Source: Ensifer adhaerens (lineage in GTDB: Bacteria > Pseudomonadota > Alphaproteobacteria > Rhizobiales > Rhizobiaceae). Taken from it: a stretch of 64,000 nucleotides of DNA. The position numbers were made by a program, and so were the translations under genes. The first letter of the stretch is position 1, and every line of letters starts with the position of its first letter. The stretch spans positions 124,001 to 188,000 of the forward strand of contig NZ_LAZS01000008.1 of the NCBI RefSeq assembly GCF_002007205.1. The letters are read 5' to 3'. Of the stretch, positions 31,989 through 41,317 are shown piece after piece. The notes below the pieces were generated by a model. That model was not told where the DNA came from. It searched no databases and saw nothing but the letters and a program-made list of their open reading frames with translations.

Positions 31989-32995
31989 GCCAGAAGTCCC
32001 TTTTCGCTTGCCATGGCGAGCACGCGCTCGCCGGTCGCCTCGTCGGTTACCAATGTGTCGAGGTGGTGTCCCCGCATGACGCTGAGGATCGGTCCGGCCT
32101 TGTTCGGTCCGCTCGCAACCCCGATCTTCGTCGGGATCGAGGCAAACTCCTGAAGCGTCAGCGACACCAGGGAACGGTTGAGGCTGTAATCGCAGACCTG
32201 GCCCTTTTCATCGAGCAGATGGGCGAGCAGTTCGCAGCTCGCACCTGAGCGCTCGATCGCCGCCCGGTCGGTGCTCGAGGACGGATGCAGGTCGTAGTAA
32301 CTCGAATCGTCGGAAAGGATCGAACCGATGCCGACCACCGCCACCTTCGCCTCGCGCGCCCTGCCGAAAACATCGGCGACCGAGCGCATGTTGATCAGCA
32401 TCGCCCGCTCGGCAGCGCTGTCGGCAAAGAGCGGCGCGTGGATCTGGAAGGACCGCCCGCCAAGCCGATCGGCCATCATCGTCGAAACATGGTTTACATC
32501 CGTATAGTGCTTGCCCTGGACGCAGCCCGTACCGGGAATGACCTCGACATCGAAGCGGCGCGGCGCCTGCAGCCCGGCGACGACGGCGCTGACACCTTTG
32601 CCGCCGGTGATGCAGATCGTGTCGCCGTCACCGATCTCTTCGAGCAACAGCCGGGCGGCCGCCTCGCCGACCGCCTGGAGGGCGGTCTGCTGGTTTTCGG
32701 AGACGGTGGGCACGACTATTGCGCGGCGGATGCCGCCGATCGCCAGCAGTTGCTCTTCCATGTCGACCAAGGGCTCGATCGGCGACTTGATCTTGATCTC
32801 GACGAGGCCGAGCTGGCGGCCGCGCTTGATCAGGCGGTTAACGGTCGGCTGTGAGATGCCGAGCCGGTCGGCGATCTGCGACTGGGTGAGCCCTTCGAGG
32901 AAGTGCAGGACGAGCGCCTGGTGCATCTGCCGTGCGACGACGAGTTCTTCTCGGGCGCTCGAAACCGGGGACAAGTTGGGTTTGGCAATCGGCAT
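31985..32995 (-). CDS. SorC-family sugar-binding transcriptional regulator
   Basis: A 336-residue regulator. The N-terminal HTH is LTQSQIADRLGISQPTVNRLIKRGRQLGLV. A long C-terminal SorC/DeoR-type phospho-sugar-binding domain follows, with ITGGKGVSAVVAGLQ and VVGIGSILSDDSSYYDL. The same family includes LsrR, EryD and DeoR-like regulators that respond to phosphorylated intermediates. The ATG at 32995 lies two bases after the permease stop, and the gene is embedded in the operon. It is therefore likely an autoregulator of this locus whose inducer is the kinase product. Confidence 0.88.
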   Translation of the reverse strand: MPIAKPNLSPVSSAREELVVARQMHQALVLHFLEGLTQSQIADRLGISQPTVNRLIKRGRQLGLVEIKIKSPIEPLVDMEEQLLAIGGIRRAIVVPTVSENQQTALQAVGEAAARLLLEEIGDGDTICITGGKGVSAVVAGLQAPRRFDVEVIPGTGCVQGKHYTDVNHVSTMMADRLGGRSFQIHAPLFADSAAERAMLINMRSVADVFGRAREAKVAVVGIGSILSDDSSYYDLHPSSSTDRAAIERSGASCELLAHLLDEKGQVCDYSLNRSLVSLTLQEFASIPTKIGVASGPNKAGPILSVMRGHHLDTLVTDEATGERVLAMASEKGLLA

Positions 32996-32997
32996 GG

Positions 32998-33987
32998 TCA
33001 GGCGGCCTTCCGCTTGTGCAGCAAGTGGTCGATGGAGACGGCAGCCAAGAGAATGCACCCCTTGATCATGTCCTGCCAATAGACGGAGACGTCGAGCAGG
33101 ATCAACGAGCTGGTGACGACCGAGAGAAGAGCGATACCGAGGATGGCGCCGAGGATGGTGCCCGAGCCGCCGTTGAGCGAGGCGCCGCCGATGACGGCTG
33201 CCGCGATGATGTTGAGCTCCATGCCGACACCGAAGGTGGGCGTCGCCGCACCGAAGCGCGACATGTAGATGACGCCGGCGACACCTGCGAGCGTCGAGCA
33301 GAGCACCGTCACCCAGAACTTCACCTGCTTGGTCTTGATGCCCGAATAGAGCGCCGCCTTCTCGTTGCTGCCGGTATAGAAGACCTTGCGGAAGGCGGTC
33401 GCCCGGCGCAGCAGGAAGTCGAAGAGCACGACGACGGCGACAAAGATCAGGATGACATAGGGCACGCCGTGGAAGGTGCCCTGCCCCACGGCTTTGAAGG
33501 ACGCCGGCAGCGTGAAGAGCGACAGCGGCGTGCCCTTGGTGATGACGAGGCAGAGGCCGCGCACGATGACCATGGCGGCCAGCGATGTGATGAAGTGATT
33601 GAGCCCGACCACGGTGACGAAGAAACCCATGATCATGCCGATCATGCTGCTGGCGAGGATGCCGACCAGCGAGGCCGTCCAGGGATCGACACCGGCGAGG
33701 AACAGCGAACCGGCGAGCACCATGGCGAAGCAGACGACCGAGCCGACGGCGAGGTCGATGCCGCCGACGATCAGGAGGATCGTCATGCCAACGACGACGA
33801 TGCCTTCGACCGAGAAGCTCATCAGCATGGCGCGCATGTTGCCGAAGGTGAGGAAGTGCGGCGAGGCGAAGCTCATGACGATGCCGAGCGCCAGGATGAT
33901 GGCGATCAGCCCCGCCTCGCGCATCGTGCCGATGCGTTTCCAGGCAGGCGCCTGCGCATGCGTTGCAACCATCGTATCAACAGCCAT
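32998..33987 (-). CDS. Sugar ABC transporter permease, RbsC type
   Basis: Inner-membrane channel subunit of 329 residues. It has eight to ten TM helices and the RbsC-family motifs GGIDLAVGSVV, HFITSLAAMVIVRG and GGASLNGGSGT. GGGAGGCGG before the ATG at 33987 supports that start over one 39 bases upstream. Only one permease gene is present, so the channel is probably a homodimer, in contrast to the LsrC/LsrD pair. It follows the ATPase gene and precedes the regulator. Confidence 0.92.
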   Translation of the reverse strand: MAVDTMVATHAQAPAWKRIGTMREAGLIAIILALGIVMSFASPHFLTFGNMRAMLMSFSVEGIVVVGMTILLIVGGIDLAVGSVVCFAMVLAGSLFLAGVDPWTASLVGILASSMIGMIMGFFVTVVGLNHFITSLAAMVIVRGLCLVITKGTPLSLFTLPASFKAVGQGTFHGVPYVILIFVAVVVLFDFLLRRATAFRKVFYTGSNEKAALYSGIKTKQVKFWVTVLCSTLAGVAGVIYMSRFGAATPTFGVGMELNIIAAAVIGGASLNGGSGTILGAILGIALLSVVTSSLILLDVSVYWQDMIKGCILLAAVSIDHLLHKRKAA

Positions 33988-34015
33988 TTCCGCCTCCCCG
34001 GCTCTTTCCGTTCTT

Positions 34016-35560
34016 TCAGGCGACATTTGCCGGCCTGCCTGTTGCGATCAGATCCGTCTGCGTCACGCCGGACGCCAGGCGGATCACCGCCTCCTCGCTC
34101 ATTTCTCTGTCATCAAGCTCGCCGGCGATCACACCTTCCCGCACGACCAGAACCCGGTCGCAGAGCCCGAGCAGCTCCGGCAGTTCGGACGAAATCACCA
34201 CGATGCCGATGCCGGCTTCCGCCAGTTCGCGCAGCAGCCGATGGATCTCGGATTTCGCGCCGACATCGATGCCGCGCGTCGGCTCGTCCATGAGGATCAC
34301 CTGCGGCCGCACGGCGAGCTGCTTGGCGATCGCCACCTTCTGCTGGTTGCCGCCCGACAGCGACGACACCGGCATCTCGATGCCGCCCATGCGCACGCCG
34401 AGCCGGCGAACAAAATCGTGGGCAAGATCGGCTTCCGCCCGGGAATTCAGCAGACCGAGTGGCCCGGTCAGCGTCTTCAGGTCGAGCACCGAAATGTTCT
34501 GGGCGATGGACAAGTCGACGAACACGCCGGACCCCTTGCGATCCTCCGAGAGGTAGACGATGCCGGCATTAACGGCGTCGCGGTAGTTGCCGATGCGCTG
34601 CGGCTTCCCGCGGAGCGCAATCTCGCCCTTGGATTTTGCCCTGAGACCGCAGATCGCTTCGGCGATTTCGGTCCGGCCCGAGCCGATCAAACCGCCAATG
34701 CCAAGAATTTCGCCGCGCTTCAGATCGAAGGACACGTTGTCGATGCGGTCGCCGTCGCTCAAATCCCGCACCGAAAGAATGGTCTCGTCCGAGCGCATCT
34801 CCGGTGCCTGTTTCGGCGGATAGAGCTGGCTGATCTCGCGGCCGACCATGCGGCGCACGACATCGTCAGGCGTGACATCCGCGATCTTTTCGGTGACCAC
34901 ATGCCGGCCGTCGCGAAACACGGTGACGCGGTCGCAAAGCGAAAAAATCTCGGCCATGCGATGGCTGATGTAGATGATCGATATGCCCGCGGCCTTGAGG
35001 TCGCGGATGATGCCGAAAAGTGCTTGGGCTTCGGCCTCCGTCAGCGCCGCGGTCGGCTCGTCGAGGATCAAGACGCGGCAGTCGAGCGTCAGCGCCTTGG
35101 CGATCTCGACCAGCTGCTGGCTGGAAATGGCAAGGTCGGCGACCTTGCGGCGGACGTCGATCGGCGCCAGCCGGTTCATGACACCTTGCGCCTCGCGCTC
35201 CAGCGCGCCGTAGTTCATCAGCGGCGAGCGGCGGCGGTTGGTGGCGGCCATGAACATGTTTTCCGCCACCGTCGCATCCGGGCAGAGCGCAATTTCCTGA
35301 TGGACGAGGCCGATGCCGAGGGTCTGGGCAATCGCCGGCGAGGCGATCTTCACGGGCGCCCCATCGACCAGCACCTCGCCGTCATTCGGCTGCAGCACAC
35401 CGGCAATGATGTTCATCAGCGTGGATTTTCCCGCGCCGTTTTCGCCGCAGAGCGCGTGGATTTCTCCGCGCTCGAGCCGAAAATCCACCTCCGTCAACGC
35501 CTTCACCGCACCGAAATGCTTGGTGACGCGCCGGACCTCCAGAACCGGTTGTGCTGTCAT
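34016..35560 (-). CDS. Sugar ABC transporter ATPase, RbsA type (two domains)
   Basis: Energy subunit of 514 residues with two NBDs. NBD1 has GENGAGKST, the signature-region [15 protein letters not shown], and [19 protein letters not shown]2 has the usual degenerate Walker A of this family ([15 protein letters not shown]), then [16 protein letters not shown] and [14 protein letters not shown]. The ATG at 35560 is supported by GGAGGA; a start further upstream would enter the intergenic hairpin. It is the second gene of the operon, after the binding protein. Confidence 0.93.
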   Translation of the reverse strand: MTAQPVLEVRRVTKHFGAVKALTEVDFRLERGEIHALCGENGAGKSTLMNIIAGVLQPNDGEVLVDGAPVKIASPAIAQTLGIGLVHQEIALCPDATVAENMFMAATNRRRSPLMNYGALEREAQGVMNRLAPIDVRRKVADLAISSQQLVEIAKALTLDCRVLILDEPTAALTEAEAQALFGIIRDLKAAGISIIYISHRMAEIFSLCDRVTVFRDGRHVVTEKIADVTPDDVVRRMVGREISQLYPPKQAPEMRSDETILSVRDLSDGDRIDNVSFDLKRGEILGIGGLIGSGRTEIAEAICGLRAKSKGEIALRGKPQRIGNYRDAVNAGIVYLSEDRKGSGVFVDLSIAQNISVLDLKTLTGPLGLLNSRAEADLAHDFVRRLGVRMGGIEMPVSSLSGGNQQKVAIAKQLAVRPQVILMDEPTRGIDVGAKSEIHRLLRELAEAGIGIVVISSELPELLGLCDRVLVVREGVIAGELDDREMSEEAVIRLASGVTQTDLIATGRPANVA

Positions 35561-35582
35561 GCCGTCCTCCACCCGCAGTCCT

Positions 35583-35609
35583 GGCTGCCCGGAAACGAAC
35601 CGGGCAGCC
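35583..35609 (-). promoter_or_regulatory. Intra-operon hairpin after the binding-protein gene
   Basis: GGCTGCCCGG and CCGGGCAGCC form a perfect 10-bp stem with a 7-base loop. It lies 12 bases past the binding-protein stop on the minus strand. There is no T-tract before the ATPase gene, so it may stabilise the upstream message rather than end it. Confidence 0.6.
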
Positions 35610-35621
35610 AATTCATGGATC

Positions 35622-36650
35622 TTACTCGTCGATGCCCTTGGTGCCACGACGCTTCAGGTACTTGTCCCAGTAGAAGTCGTCGGCATTTTCGGCGGTGACG
35701 ATGGAAAGGCCATTGTCGACCACGGGGATGCTCATCGGGTTGAAGCCCGAGCGCTTGGCGTCGTTCATCGGATCGATCAGCTCCGGGTGCTTGGCGAGCC
35801 AAAGCAGCATGAAGCCCATATAACCCTGCATGCCCTGGTTCGGGTTGATCGAACCGAAGACTTCGCCGGCCTTGATCATGTCGAGGATGTTGGCGTTGAC
35901 GTCGGCGCACATGACGAGCACCTTGCCGCCGCTTTCCTTGCTGGCCTGAGCGGCACCGATGGCGGAGTTGGCTTCCGGCATGAATACGGCGCCGAGGTTC
36001 GGATTGGCCTGGATCAGGCTCATCAGCCCCTGATAGGCCTTGTTCGGATCCTGGTTCGAGGCCGCACGGCCGACGAGCTTCATGTCCGGCCACTTCTCGG
36101 CCATACGGGCGACAAAGGCGGCGATGCGCTTATCGTGATTGTCCTGGCCGGGGTTTTCGAGCACGGCGTATTCGCCCTTGCCACCCATCTTCTCGGCGAT
36201 CGCGTCGGCGGCGTAGGTGCCTTCGCGGGTATTGTCCGAGGTGATGAAAGAGACGCGCTTCGACAGCGGCGAGTCCGCCGCAAAGGTCACGACCGCCGTG
36301 CCCTGATCGATCGCCCGATTGATCGGCTCGATGAACGGATCCGAGTTCATCGGATGCACCAGGATGCCGGCCGGGTTCTGGGCGAGCGCCTGGTCGAAGG
36401 TGGCGATCTGCTTGTTGACGTCATATTCCGGCGTGCCGGTGTATTCCGTCTCGCAGCCGAACTGCTGGCCGGCCTGCTTGAACATTTCATAGACCGGGAA
36501 CCAGTATTCGACCCCCGATACCATGACGTTCATGACGTATTTTTCGCCGGGCTGGCAGCGAAACGGGTTCGCCGTTTCGGCGCTGGCCGAACCTGCCCAG
36601 AACGAAGCTGCAATGACCGCCAGAGCGGTCGTGCTGAGAAATTTGCGCAC
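35622..36650 (-). CDS. Sugar ABC transporter substrate-binding protein, RbsB/LsrB-type fold
   Basis: Periplasmic binding protein of 342 residues (SBP family 4, Peripla_BP_4). A signal peptide ending SASA is followed by two alpha/beta lobes. Motifs include the [20 protein letters not shown] lobe segment, [18 protein letters not shown], and [25 protein letters not shown]. The start is GTG with GAGGAGGA upstream. It is the first gene of the polyol-type operon. The ligand is unknown; by context it is a polyol or sugar. Confidence 0.9.
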   Translation of the reverse strand: MRKFLSTTALAVIAASFWAGSASAETANPFRCQPGEKYVMNVMVSGVEYWFPVYEMFKQAGQQFGCETEYTGTPEYDVNKQIATFDQALAQNPAGILVHPMNSDPFIEPINRAIDQGTAVVTFAADSPLSKRVSFITSDNTREGTYAADAIAEKMGGKGEYAVLENPGQDNHDKRIAAFVARMAEKWPDMKLVGRAASNQDPNKAYQGLMSLIQANPNLGAVFMPEANSAIGAAQASKESGGKVLVMCADVNANILDMIKAGEVFGSINPNQGMQGYMGFMLLWLAKHPELIDPMNDAKRSGFNPMSIPVVDNGLSIVTAENADDFYWDKYLKRRGTKGIDE

Positions 36651-36758
36651 GCGTCCTCCTCGAGGCCGAAGCCCCTCCCAAAAACCGATAGGGTCGCTTC
36701 TCGCGACCGCTGAATGTATGAGTTCGCCGGAACTCCTCCTCGACTTCCGACGATTGCG

Positions 36759-36816
36759 ATTAAAACCGCGGACTCACGCGCTGTCAATATAATTCACGGC
36801 ATGAATAATAATTCAT
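36759..36816 (-). promoter_or_regulatory. Sigma-70 promoter and operator of the polyol-type operon
   Basis: On the minus strand, TTGACA (36782-36787) and TTTAAT (36759-36764) are separated by exactly 17 bases. Just upstream are three half-sites: ATTCA (36792-36796), then ATGAAT-AATA-ATTCAT (36801-36816), which is itself a palindrome. This is a likely operator for the divergent LacI regulator or the SorC regulator. Confidence 0.65.
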
Positions 36817-36884
36817 TTCGCGACGTGGAAAACCGCGAACGGGTCCTTCAATCTGCTGTCACGCGGATCGGCTAGACGGCTGCG

Positions 36885-37871
36885 ATGATTACCCTGCAAC
36901 AGATCGCCTTTCATGCCGGCTGCTCGCTGGCCACCGTCTCGCGTGTGCTGAAGGGCGAAGGTCCCGTCAGCGACGAGATGGTGCGGCGCGTGCGCCGGGC
37001 CGCCGCCGAACTCGGCTATCGGCCACAGCCGGCGGCAGGTCGCGCCGCCAGCCGCAGCCAACCGGTCGTCGGCGTGCTGGTGCCGAGCGTCACCAATCCG
37101 GTCTTCGCCGCCTCGCTCGGCGGCATCCAGCACCGCATGCAGGCGGCAAACCACGGCGTGCTGATTGCCCAGTCCAATTACGATCCCACACTCGAGGCGC
37201 GTGCAGTGCGCTCGCTGCTGGACCAACGCCCGACCGGGCTGATCCTGACGCTTTGCGACGCCAAGTCCAGCGAGGCGCTTTCGGCGGCACTGCCGCCGAC
37301 AGTGCTCCTCAACAACCGGCCGGTCGCCCGATTTGCGGCCGCCGTCACCGTCGACAACTATCGCGCCGGCTACGAGCTGACCCGGCATATCCTCGACCAC
37401 GGGCATCGCCGCATTCTCGTCGTCTCCGGACACTTCCGGTCGTCCGACCGGGCGCGCCTGCGCTATGACGGCTATTCCGCCGCCATGCAGGAAGCCGGTG
37501 TCCCGCCGATGGAGGCGGTCGAGATTCCCTTCGTCGACGGCTACGAGAACCTCGACCTTGGTACGGTCATCGCACATCACCGCCCGACCGCGATCATCGC
37601 CTCCAACGATCTTCTGGCGCTTGGCGTCATCGCGGCGCTCCGACGGGAAGGTCTCGCCGTGCCGGAAGACGTCTCCGTCGCGGGGTTCGACGGTATCGCG
37701 CTCGGGCGGCTGATGACTCCGGCCCTTACCACCATCGCGATGCCCGACGGCGACATGGGGGTCGCGGCGGCGGCGCTGCTGCTCGACATGGCAGAAAATG
37801 CCTCCCGCTGCCGCCACCTCAACCTCGATTGCCGCCTTTATCCCGGCGGAACCGTTCGCCACCTCGCCTGA
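36885..37871 (+). CDS. LacI-family transcriptional regulator
   Basis: A 328-residue repressor. The N-terminal HTH is ITLQQIAFHAGCSLATVSRVLKGEGPVSDE, with the hinge helix region RAASRSQPVVGVLVPSVTNPVF. The C-terminal periplasmic-binding-like domain ends in a FDGIALGRLMTPALTTIAMPDGDMG segment. It is transcribed away from the polyol-type operon and shares its promoter region, so this operon is the likely target. It could equally serve the Ugp-like operon downstream, although that operon converges on it and has its own promoter far away. Confidence 0.9.
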   Translation: MITLQQIAFHAGCSLATVSRVLKGEGPVSDEMVRRVRRAAAELGYRPQPAAGRAASRSQPVVGVLVPSVTNPVFAASLGGIQHRMQAANHGVLIAQSNYDPTLEARAVRSLLDQRPTGLILTLCDAKSSEALSAALPPTVLLNNRPVARFAAAVTVDNYRAGYELTRHILDHGHRRILVVSGHFRSSDRARLRYDGYSAAMQEAGVPPMEAVEIPFVDGYENLDLGTVIAHHRPTAIIASNDLLALGVIAALRREGLAVPEDVSVAGFDGIALGRLMTPALTTIAMPDGDMGVAAAALLLDMAENASRCRHLNLDCRLYPGGTVRHLA

Positions 37872-37881
37872 TCACGCAGAA

Positions 37882-37914
37882 ACGCCGCCCGCGGAGTTTT
37901 CTCCGGGGCGGCGT
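37882..37914. terminator. Strong hairpin between convergent genes
   Basis: ACGCCGCCC pairs with GGGCGGCGT, and an inner CGGAG/CTCCG extends the stem around a TTTT loop. It lies between the ends of the LacI gene (37871) and the Ugp-like binding-protein gene (37934). It can serve both directions, though neither side has a long T-tract. Confidence 0.65.
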
Positions 37915-37933
37915 CCATCGCTTGGATCCAGCA

Positions 37934-39199
37934 TCAGCTGCGCGGCAGCAAGCTTTCGACTTCGGCCGCAGCCTCGTCCAGTGCTTCCTTCGGCGTCGCC
38001 GTCTGCTCGACGATGCGCGAGAGATTCTCAACGATCGTCTGCGTGACCTTCACGCCGTTGCTGCCGGGGAAGGCATACCACGGGCGCATCAGCGGCATCT
38101 GCTCCAGGCCGGCGCGGAACAGCGGGTTTTCCTTGTAGAAGTCGGCGAGATACTCGGGCGATTTAGCGGCCAGTTCGTTGTTCGGCACGTAACCGGTGCC
38201 CGGCACGACGACCGAGGCGCCATAGGGGCCGGCGGCGAACTTCGCGAACTTCCAGGCGGCTTCCTGCTTTTCGGCATCGCGCGTCAGGATGACGACGGCA
38301 TTGCCGCCGGTCGGCAGCTTGCCCTTTGCCGGGTCGAGCAGAGGGATATGGGCGGTGCGCAGGTCGAACTTGTCGCCGACATTCTTGATGGTGTTGCGCA
38401 GCGCCCCCGTGGTCTGGAAGGCAAAGCCGACCTTGCCGGCAACGAAGGCCTGCTCGCCGGCCTGCTTGGTCAGAACCGGCAGGCCGCCTTCCTTGACCAT
38501 GCGGTCGAGCACCTCGACGGCCTTCTGACCCTCAGGCCCGTTGAAGGCAACCGTGCTTTCGTCAGCAGCCAGCATCTCGCCGCCGGCGCCGAAGAGCAGT
38601 GCCGAGAACATCCAGTCGTCGCCCTGCCAGCGGAAATCGATGCCTTCGTTGCCGTCGCCAAGCGCCTTGATCTTCGCGCCGAGTGCGATGACCTCGTCCC
38701 AGGTCTTTGGCGGGTTTTCCGGGTCGCCACCGGCTTTGCGCACCAGATCGGCGTTGTAATACATGATCGGGTTGGAGGTGGCGAAGGCAAGGCCCACCTG
38801 CTTGCCGCCGACCTGGGCGAGCTTCAGTATGTTTTCGGAAAAGCCCTGCTCGGCCATATTGCCGTCCTTGGCGATGAACGGGCCGAGGTCGACGGGGATG
38901 TCACGCTCATTGACCATGCGCAGGCGGTTGAGGCCGATGAAGGTGAGATCGGGCATCTCGGCCGTACCGGCCTGACGCATGATCGTCTGGATGCCTTCCT
39001 CATAGGTCGCCGACGGGTTGGCGAAGGTGATCTTGATGTCGGGGTTTTCCTCCATGAACTTCTTCGAGATCGTGTCCATCACGTCCTTGAAGAAGCCGGG
39101 CATCGGATAATGCACCGTAAGCTGGGTCTCGGCATTTGCAGGGGCAGCGAGCATCAGCGATGCGGCAGCCGCGGTGAAAAGCTGTCTCAGATGTTTCAT
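37934..39199 (-). CDS. ABC transporter substrate-binding protein, UgpB-like
   Basis: Periplasmic receptor of 421 residues (SBP family 1). A signal peptide ends PANA. Family motifs include EENPDIKITFANPSATYEEGIQTIMRQ and MPDLTFIGLNRLR. NPIMYYNADLVRKAGGDPENPPKTWDE and WKFAKFAAGP follow. The layout is that of UgpB and related phosphosugar or oligosaccharide receptors. It is the last gene of an operon with two MalFG-type permeases, a MalK-type ATPase and a metallophosphoesterase. The sn-glycerol 3-phosphate or glycerophosphodiester assignment rests mainly on the operon and its PHO-box-like promoter. Confidence 0.88.
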   Translation of the reverse strand: MKHLRQLFTAAAASLMLAAPANAETQLTVHYPMPGFFKDVMDTISKKFMEENPDIKITFANPSATYEEGIQTIMRQAGTAEMPDLTFIGLNRLRMVNERDIPVDLGPFIAKDGNMAEQGFSENILKLAQVGGKQVGLAFATSNPIMYYNADLVRKAGGDPENPPKTWDEVIALGAKIKALGDGNEGIDFRWQGDDWMFSALLFGAGGEMLAADESTVAFNGPEGQKAVEVLDRMVKEGGLPVLTKQAGEQAFVAGKVGFAFQTTGALRNTIKNVGDKFDLRTAHIPLLDPAKGKLPTGGNAVVILTRDAEKQEAAWKFAKFAAGPYGASVVVPGTGYVPNNELAAKSPEYLADFYKENPLFRAGLEQMPLMRPWYAFPGSNGVKVTQTIVENLSRIVEQTATPKEALDEAAAEVESLLPRS

Positions 39200-39223
39200 G
39201 GGTTGCGCTCCAGGTTGGACCGT

Positions 39224-40060
39224 TCAGCCTTTGAGACCGGTCATGGTGATGCCCTCGACGAAGCGTTTCTGCGCGAGCAGGAAAGCCGTCACGAGGGGAA
39301 GGGTGATGATGAGGGTCGCCGCCATCAGCGCGCCGTAGTCGTCGCCGGCTTCCGCGGCGCGGAAGTAGAGAAGACCGAGCGGCGGGGTCGCATAATCCTG
39401 GTTGGTGACGACGATCAGCGGCCAGAAGAGGTCGTTCCAGTGGGCGACCACCGAGAAGATCGCGAAAGCCGTGATCGCCGGCCAGGCATTCGGCACGATG
39501 ACACGCGCGACGATGCCGGCCTCCGACATGCCGTCGAGCCTCGCCGCATGGATCAGGTCGTCGGGCATGGCGCGGAAGAACTGCAGGAACAGGAAGATCG
39601 CAAAGACCGAGATCGAGAAGGGCGCCACCAGTGCTGCGTAGCTGTTGAGCACCGACAGCCTGTCGAAGGCCATGTAAATTGGCAGCGCCGTTGCATGGAT
39701 CGGCACGAGCAGGCCGAGCATGACCAGCACCATCATGGTGCGGGCCGCCCGAAACTTCAGCTTCGCCATGGCATAGGCGCAGGGGATGGCGACGACGATC
39801 TGGATGACGAAGATCAGGGCGCAAACGACGACGCCGTTGAAGAGCAGGGTCGTCATCGAGACGCGCGACAGCGCCTTGGAAAAGTTCTCGATATAGGACC
39901 ACTGCTCAGGGATCAGCGACAGCGACGAGGAGAAGATCTCGCTCTGCGCCTTGCCGGCGGTCGAGATCATGAAGATGTAGGGCGCGAGGAAGATGAGGGC
40001 GCCGAGTGACAGGAGCGTCAGACGGGCGATGCGGGTGACGGAAAGAGTATTGGAGATCAT
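39224..40060 (-). CDS. ABC transporter permease, UgpE/MalG type
   Basis: Inner-membrane channel subunit of 278 residues with six TM helices. Its EAA loop reads AARLDGMSEAGIVARVIVPNAWPAITAF, the part that docks on the ATPase. It ends with the family run LLAQKRFVEGITMTGLKG. The start overlaps the end of the UgpA-type gene by four bases (ATGA). It works with the upstream permease and the MalK-type ATPase. Confidence 0.92.
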   Translation of the reverse strand: MISNTLSVTRIARLTLLSLGALIFLAPYIFMISTAGKAQSEIFSSSLSLIPEQWSYIENFSKALSRVSMTTLLFNGVVVCALIFVIQIVVAIPCAYAMAKLKFRAARTMMVLVMLGLLVPIHATALPIYMAFDRLSVLNSYAALVAPFSISVFAIFLFLQFFRAMPDDLIHAARLDGMSEAGIVARVIVPNAWPAITAFAIFSVVAHWNDLFWPLIVVTNQDYATPPLGLLYFRAAEAGDDYGALMAATLIITLPLVTAFLLAQKRFVEGITMTGLKG

Positions 40061-41010
40061 GCGTAATGCACCTTCCGGTCAAGCACGCGGTATTGCAGGA
40101 ACATCAGGACGACGAGGATGGCAAGGAAGACGACGGTCATCGCCGAGGCGTAGCCGACGCGGAGATAGACGAAGCCTTCCTGGTAGATGGTGAAAAGCAA
40201 CACTTCCGAGGCCTTGTTCGGGCCACCTTCGGTCAGCGTCTTCACCGTCTCGAACACCTTCACCGAGTTGATGATGCTGATGGTAGTAACGAAGAGCGTC
40301 GTCGGCCCGAGCATCGGCCAGGTCACGAGCCGGAAGCGGTCGAACCAGGACTTGGCGCCGTCGACTTCGGCTGCGGCATAGAGTTCGCGCGGGATGGCGG
40401 TGAGGCCGGCGAGAAACAGCACCATGTTGAAGCCGACGGACTGCCAGATGCCGATGATCGAGAGACCATAGAGCACCGTGCCGGAGGCGCCGAGCCAGTT
40501 GGGGCCGGCAATGCCGAAGAGCGCGAGGAAGGTGTTGATCGGGCCGATGGTCGGATGGAAGAGGAACTGCCAGACGGTCGCCATGGCGACGAGCAGCGAG
40601 GCGACCGGCAGGAAATAGACCGTGCGGAAGAACGCCCGCCCCTTTGTTTCCGCCTCGATCAGCATGGCGATCGAAAGCGAGAGCACGATCGAAACCGGCG
40701 TGACGATCGCGGTGTAGACGGCGGTGTTCCAGAGCGAGCGGCGGAAGGTACGGTCGCCAAGGAGTTCGACATAGTTTTCGAAACCGACAAAACGGAAACT
40801 GCCGTAGCCGAGTTCGAAGTCGGTAAAGCCGAGCACAATCACAGCCAGCGTCGGCAACAGGATGAAGAGGAACAGGAGGACGATTGCCGGCAGCGCGAGC
40901 AGCCCGGCGATGCGGGCCTCGCGCCGGTCGGGGAGGTAGGCGGCTTCGACGGGGGCGCGAGACTGTCGCCGCACGGCATCGGCAGGAGAAAACGGTCCGG
41001 GTTGTGCCAT
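40057..41010 (-). CDS. ABC transporter permease, UgpA/MalF type
   Basis: Inner-membrane channel subunit of 317 residues with six TM helices. It has the EAA loop AAEVDGAKSWFDRFRLVTWPMLGPTTLF and a C-terminal VGYASAMTVVFLAILVVLMFLQYRVL segment. The ATG at 41010 (MAQPGPF) is chosen because everything upstream in frame is a palindromic repeat and a spacer with no homology. The repeat pair separates it from the ATPase gene by 307 bases, a large gap for this operon. Confidence 0.9.
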   Translation of the reverse strand: MAQPGPFSPADAVRRQSRAPVEAAYLPDRREARIAGLLALPAIVLLFLFILLPTLAVIVLGFTDFELGYGSFRFVGFENYVELLGDRTFRRSLWNTAVYTAIVTPVSIVLSLSIAMLIEAETKGRAFFRTVYFLPVASLLVAMATVWQFLFHPTIGPINTFLALFGIAGPNWLGASGTVLYGLSIIGIWQSVGFNMVLFLAGLTAIPRELYAAAEVDGAKSWFDRFRLVTWPMLGPTTLFVTTISIINSVKVFETVKTLTEGGPNKASEVLLFTIYQEGFVYLRVGYASAMTVVFLAILVVLMFLQYRVLDRKVHYA

Positions 41011-41014
41011 GGAG

Positions 41015-41266
41015 TACCCCCCTCTGCCCTGCCGGGCATCTCCCCCACAAGGGGGGAGATGGGCTAGTGGCGCGCTCTCGCCCGGACCGACGCGCTCTGA
41101 AGTCTCAATGCTAACCGCTTCAAGACCAACGGCTTTACGCCCCGCCGTTTCGTCGCCGACAACTTGCCCCGATTGCTCCCCCGGCAAGGCAAGCGAGGTC
41201 CGGGACGTTGCGTCCATCTGATCTCCCCCCTTGTGGGGGAGATGCCCGGCAAGGCAGAGGGGGGTA
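41015..41266. repeat. Pair of 46-bp inverted repeats flanking a spacer
   Basis: The arm at 41015-41060 and the arm at 41221-41266 are inverted copies that agree at 45 of 46 positions. Each is itself a partial hairpin containing ATCTCCCCC and GGGGGAGAT-type runs and GCCCGGCA. The 160-base spacer encodes no recognised protein. The ensemble sits inside an operon, between the MalK-type ATPase and the permease gene, and looks like a rhizobial intergenic palindromic element that inserted there. Confidence 0.8.
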
Positions 41267-41317
41267 TCGCCAGTCGCAATACCGCGCTCCGCCGCCAGAT
41301 TGTGGTCGCTGCCCCCC

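Noticed and set aside
30126-32153. 675-codon plus-strand frame across the GlpD-like and aldo-keto reductase genes
   Set aside because: It spans two real genes in antisense and shows no domain.
37829-40009. 726-codon plus-strand frame opposite the Ugp-like genes
   Set aside because: Antisense to a binding protein and a permease with strong family motifs.
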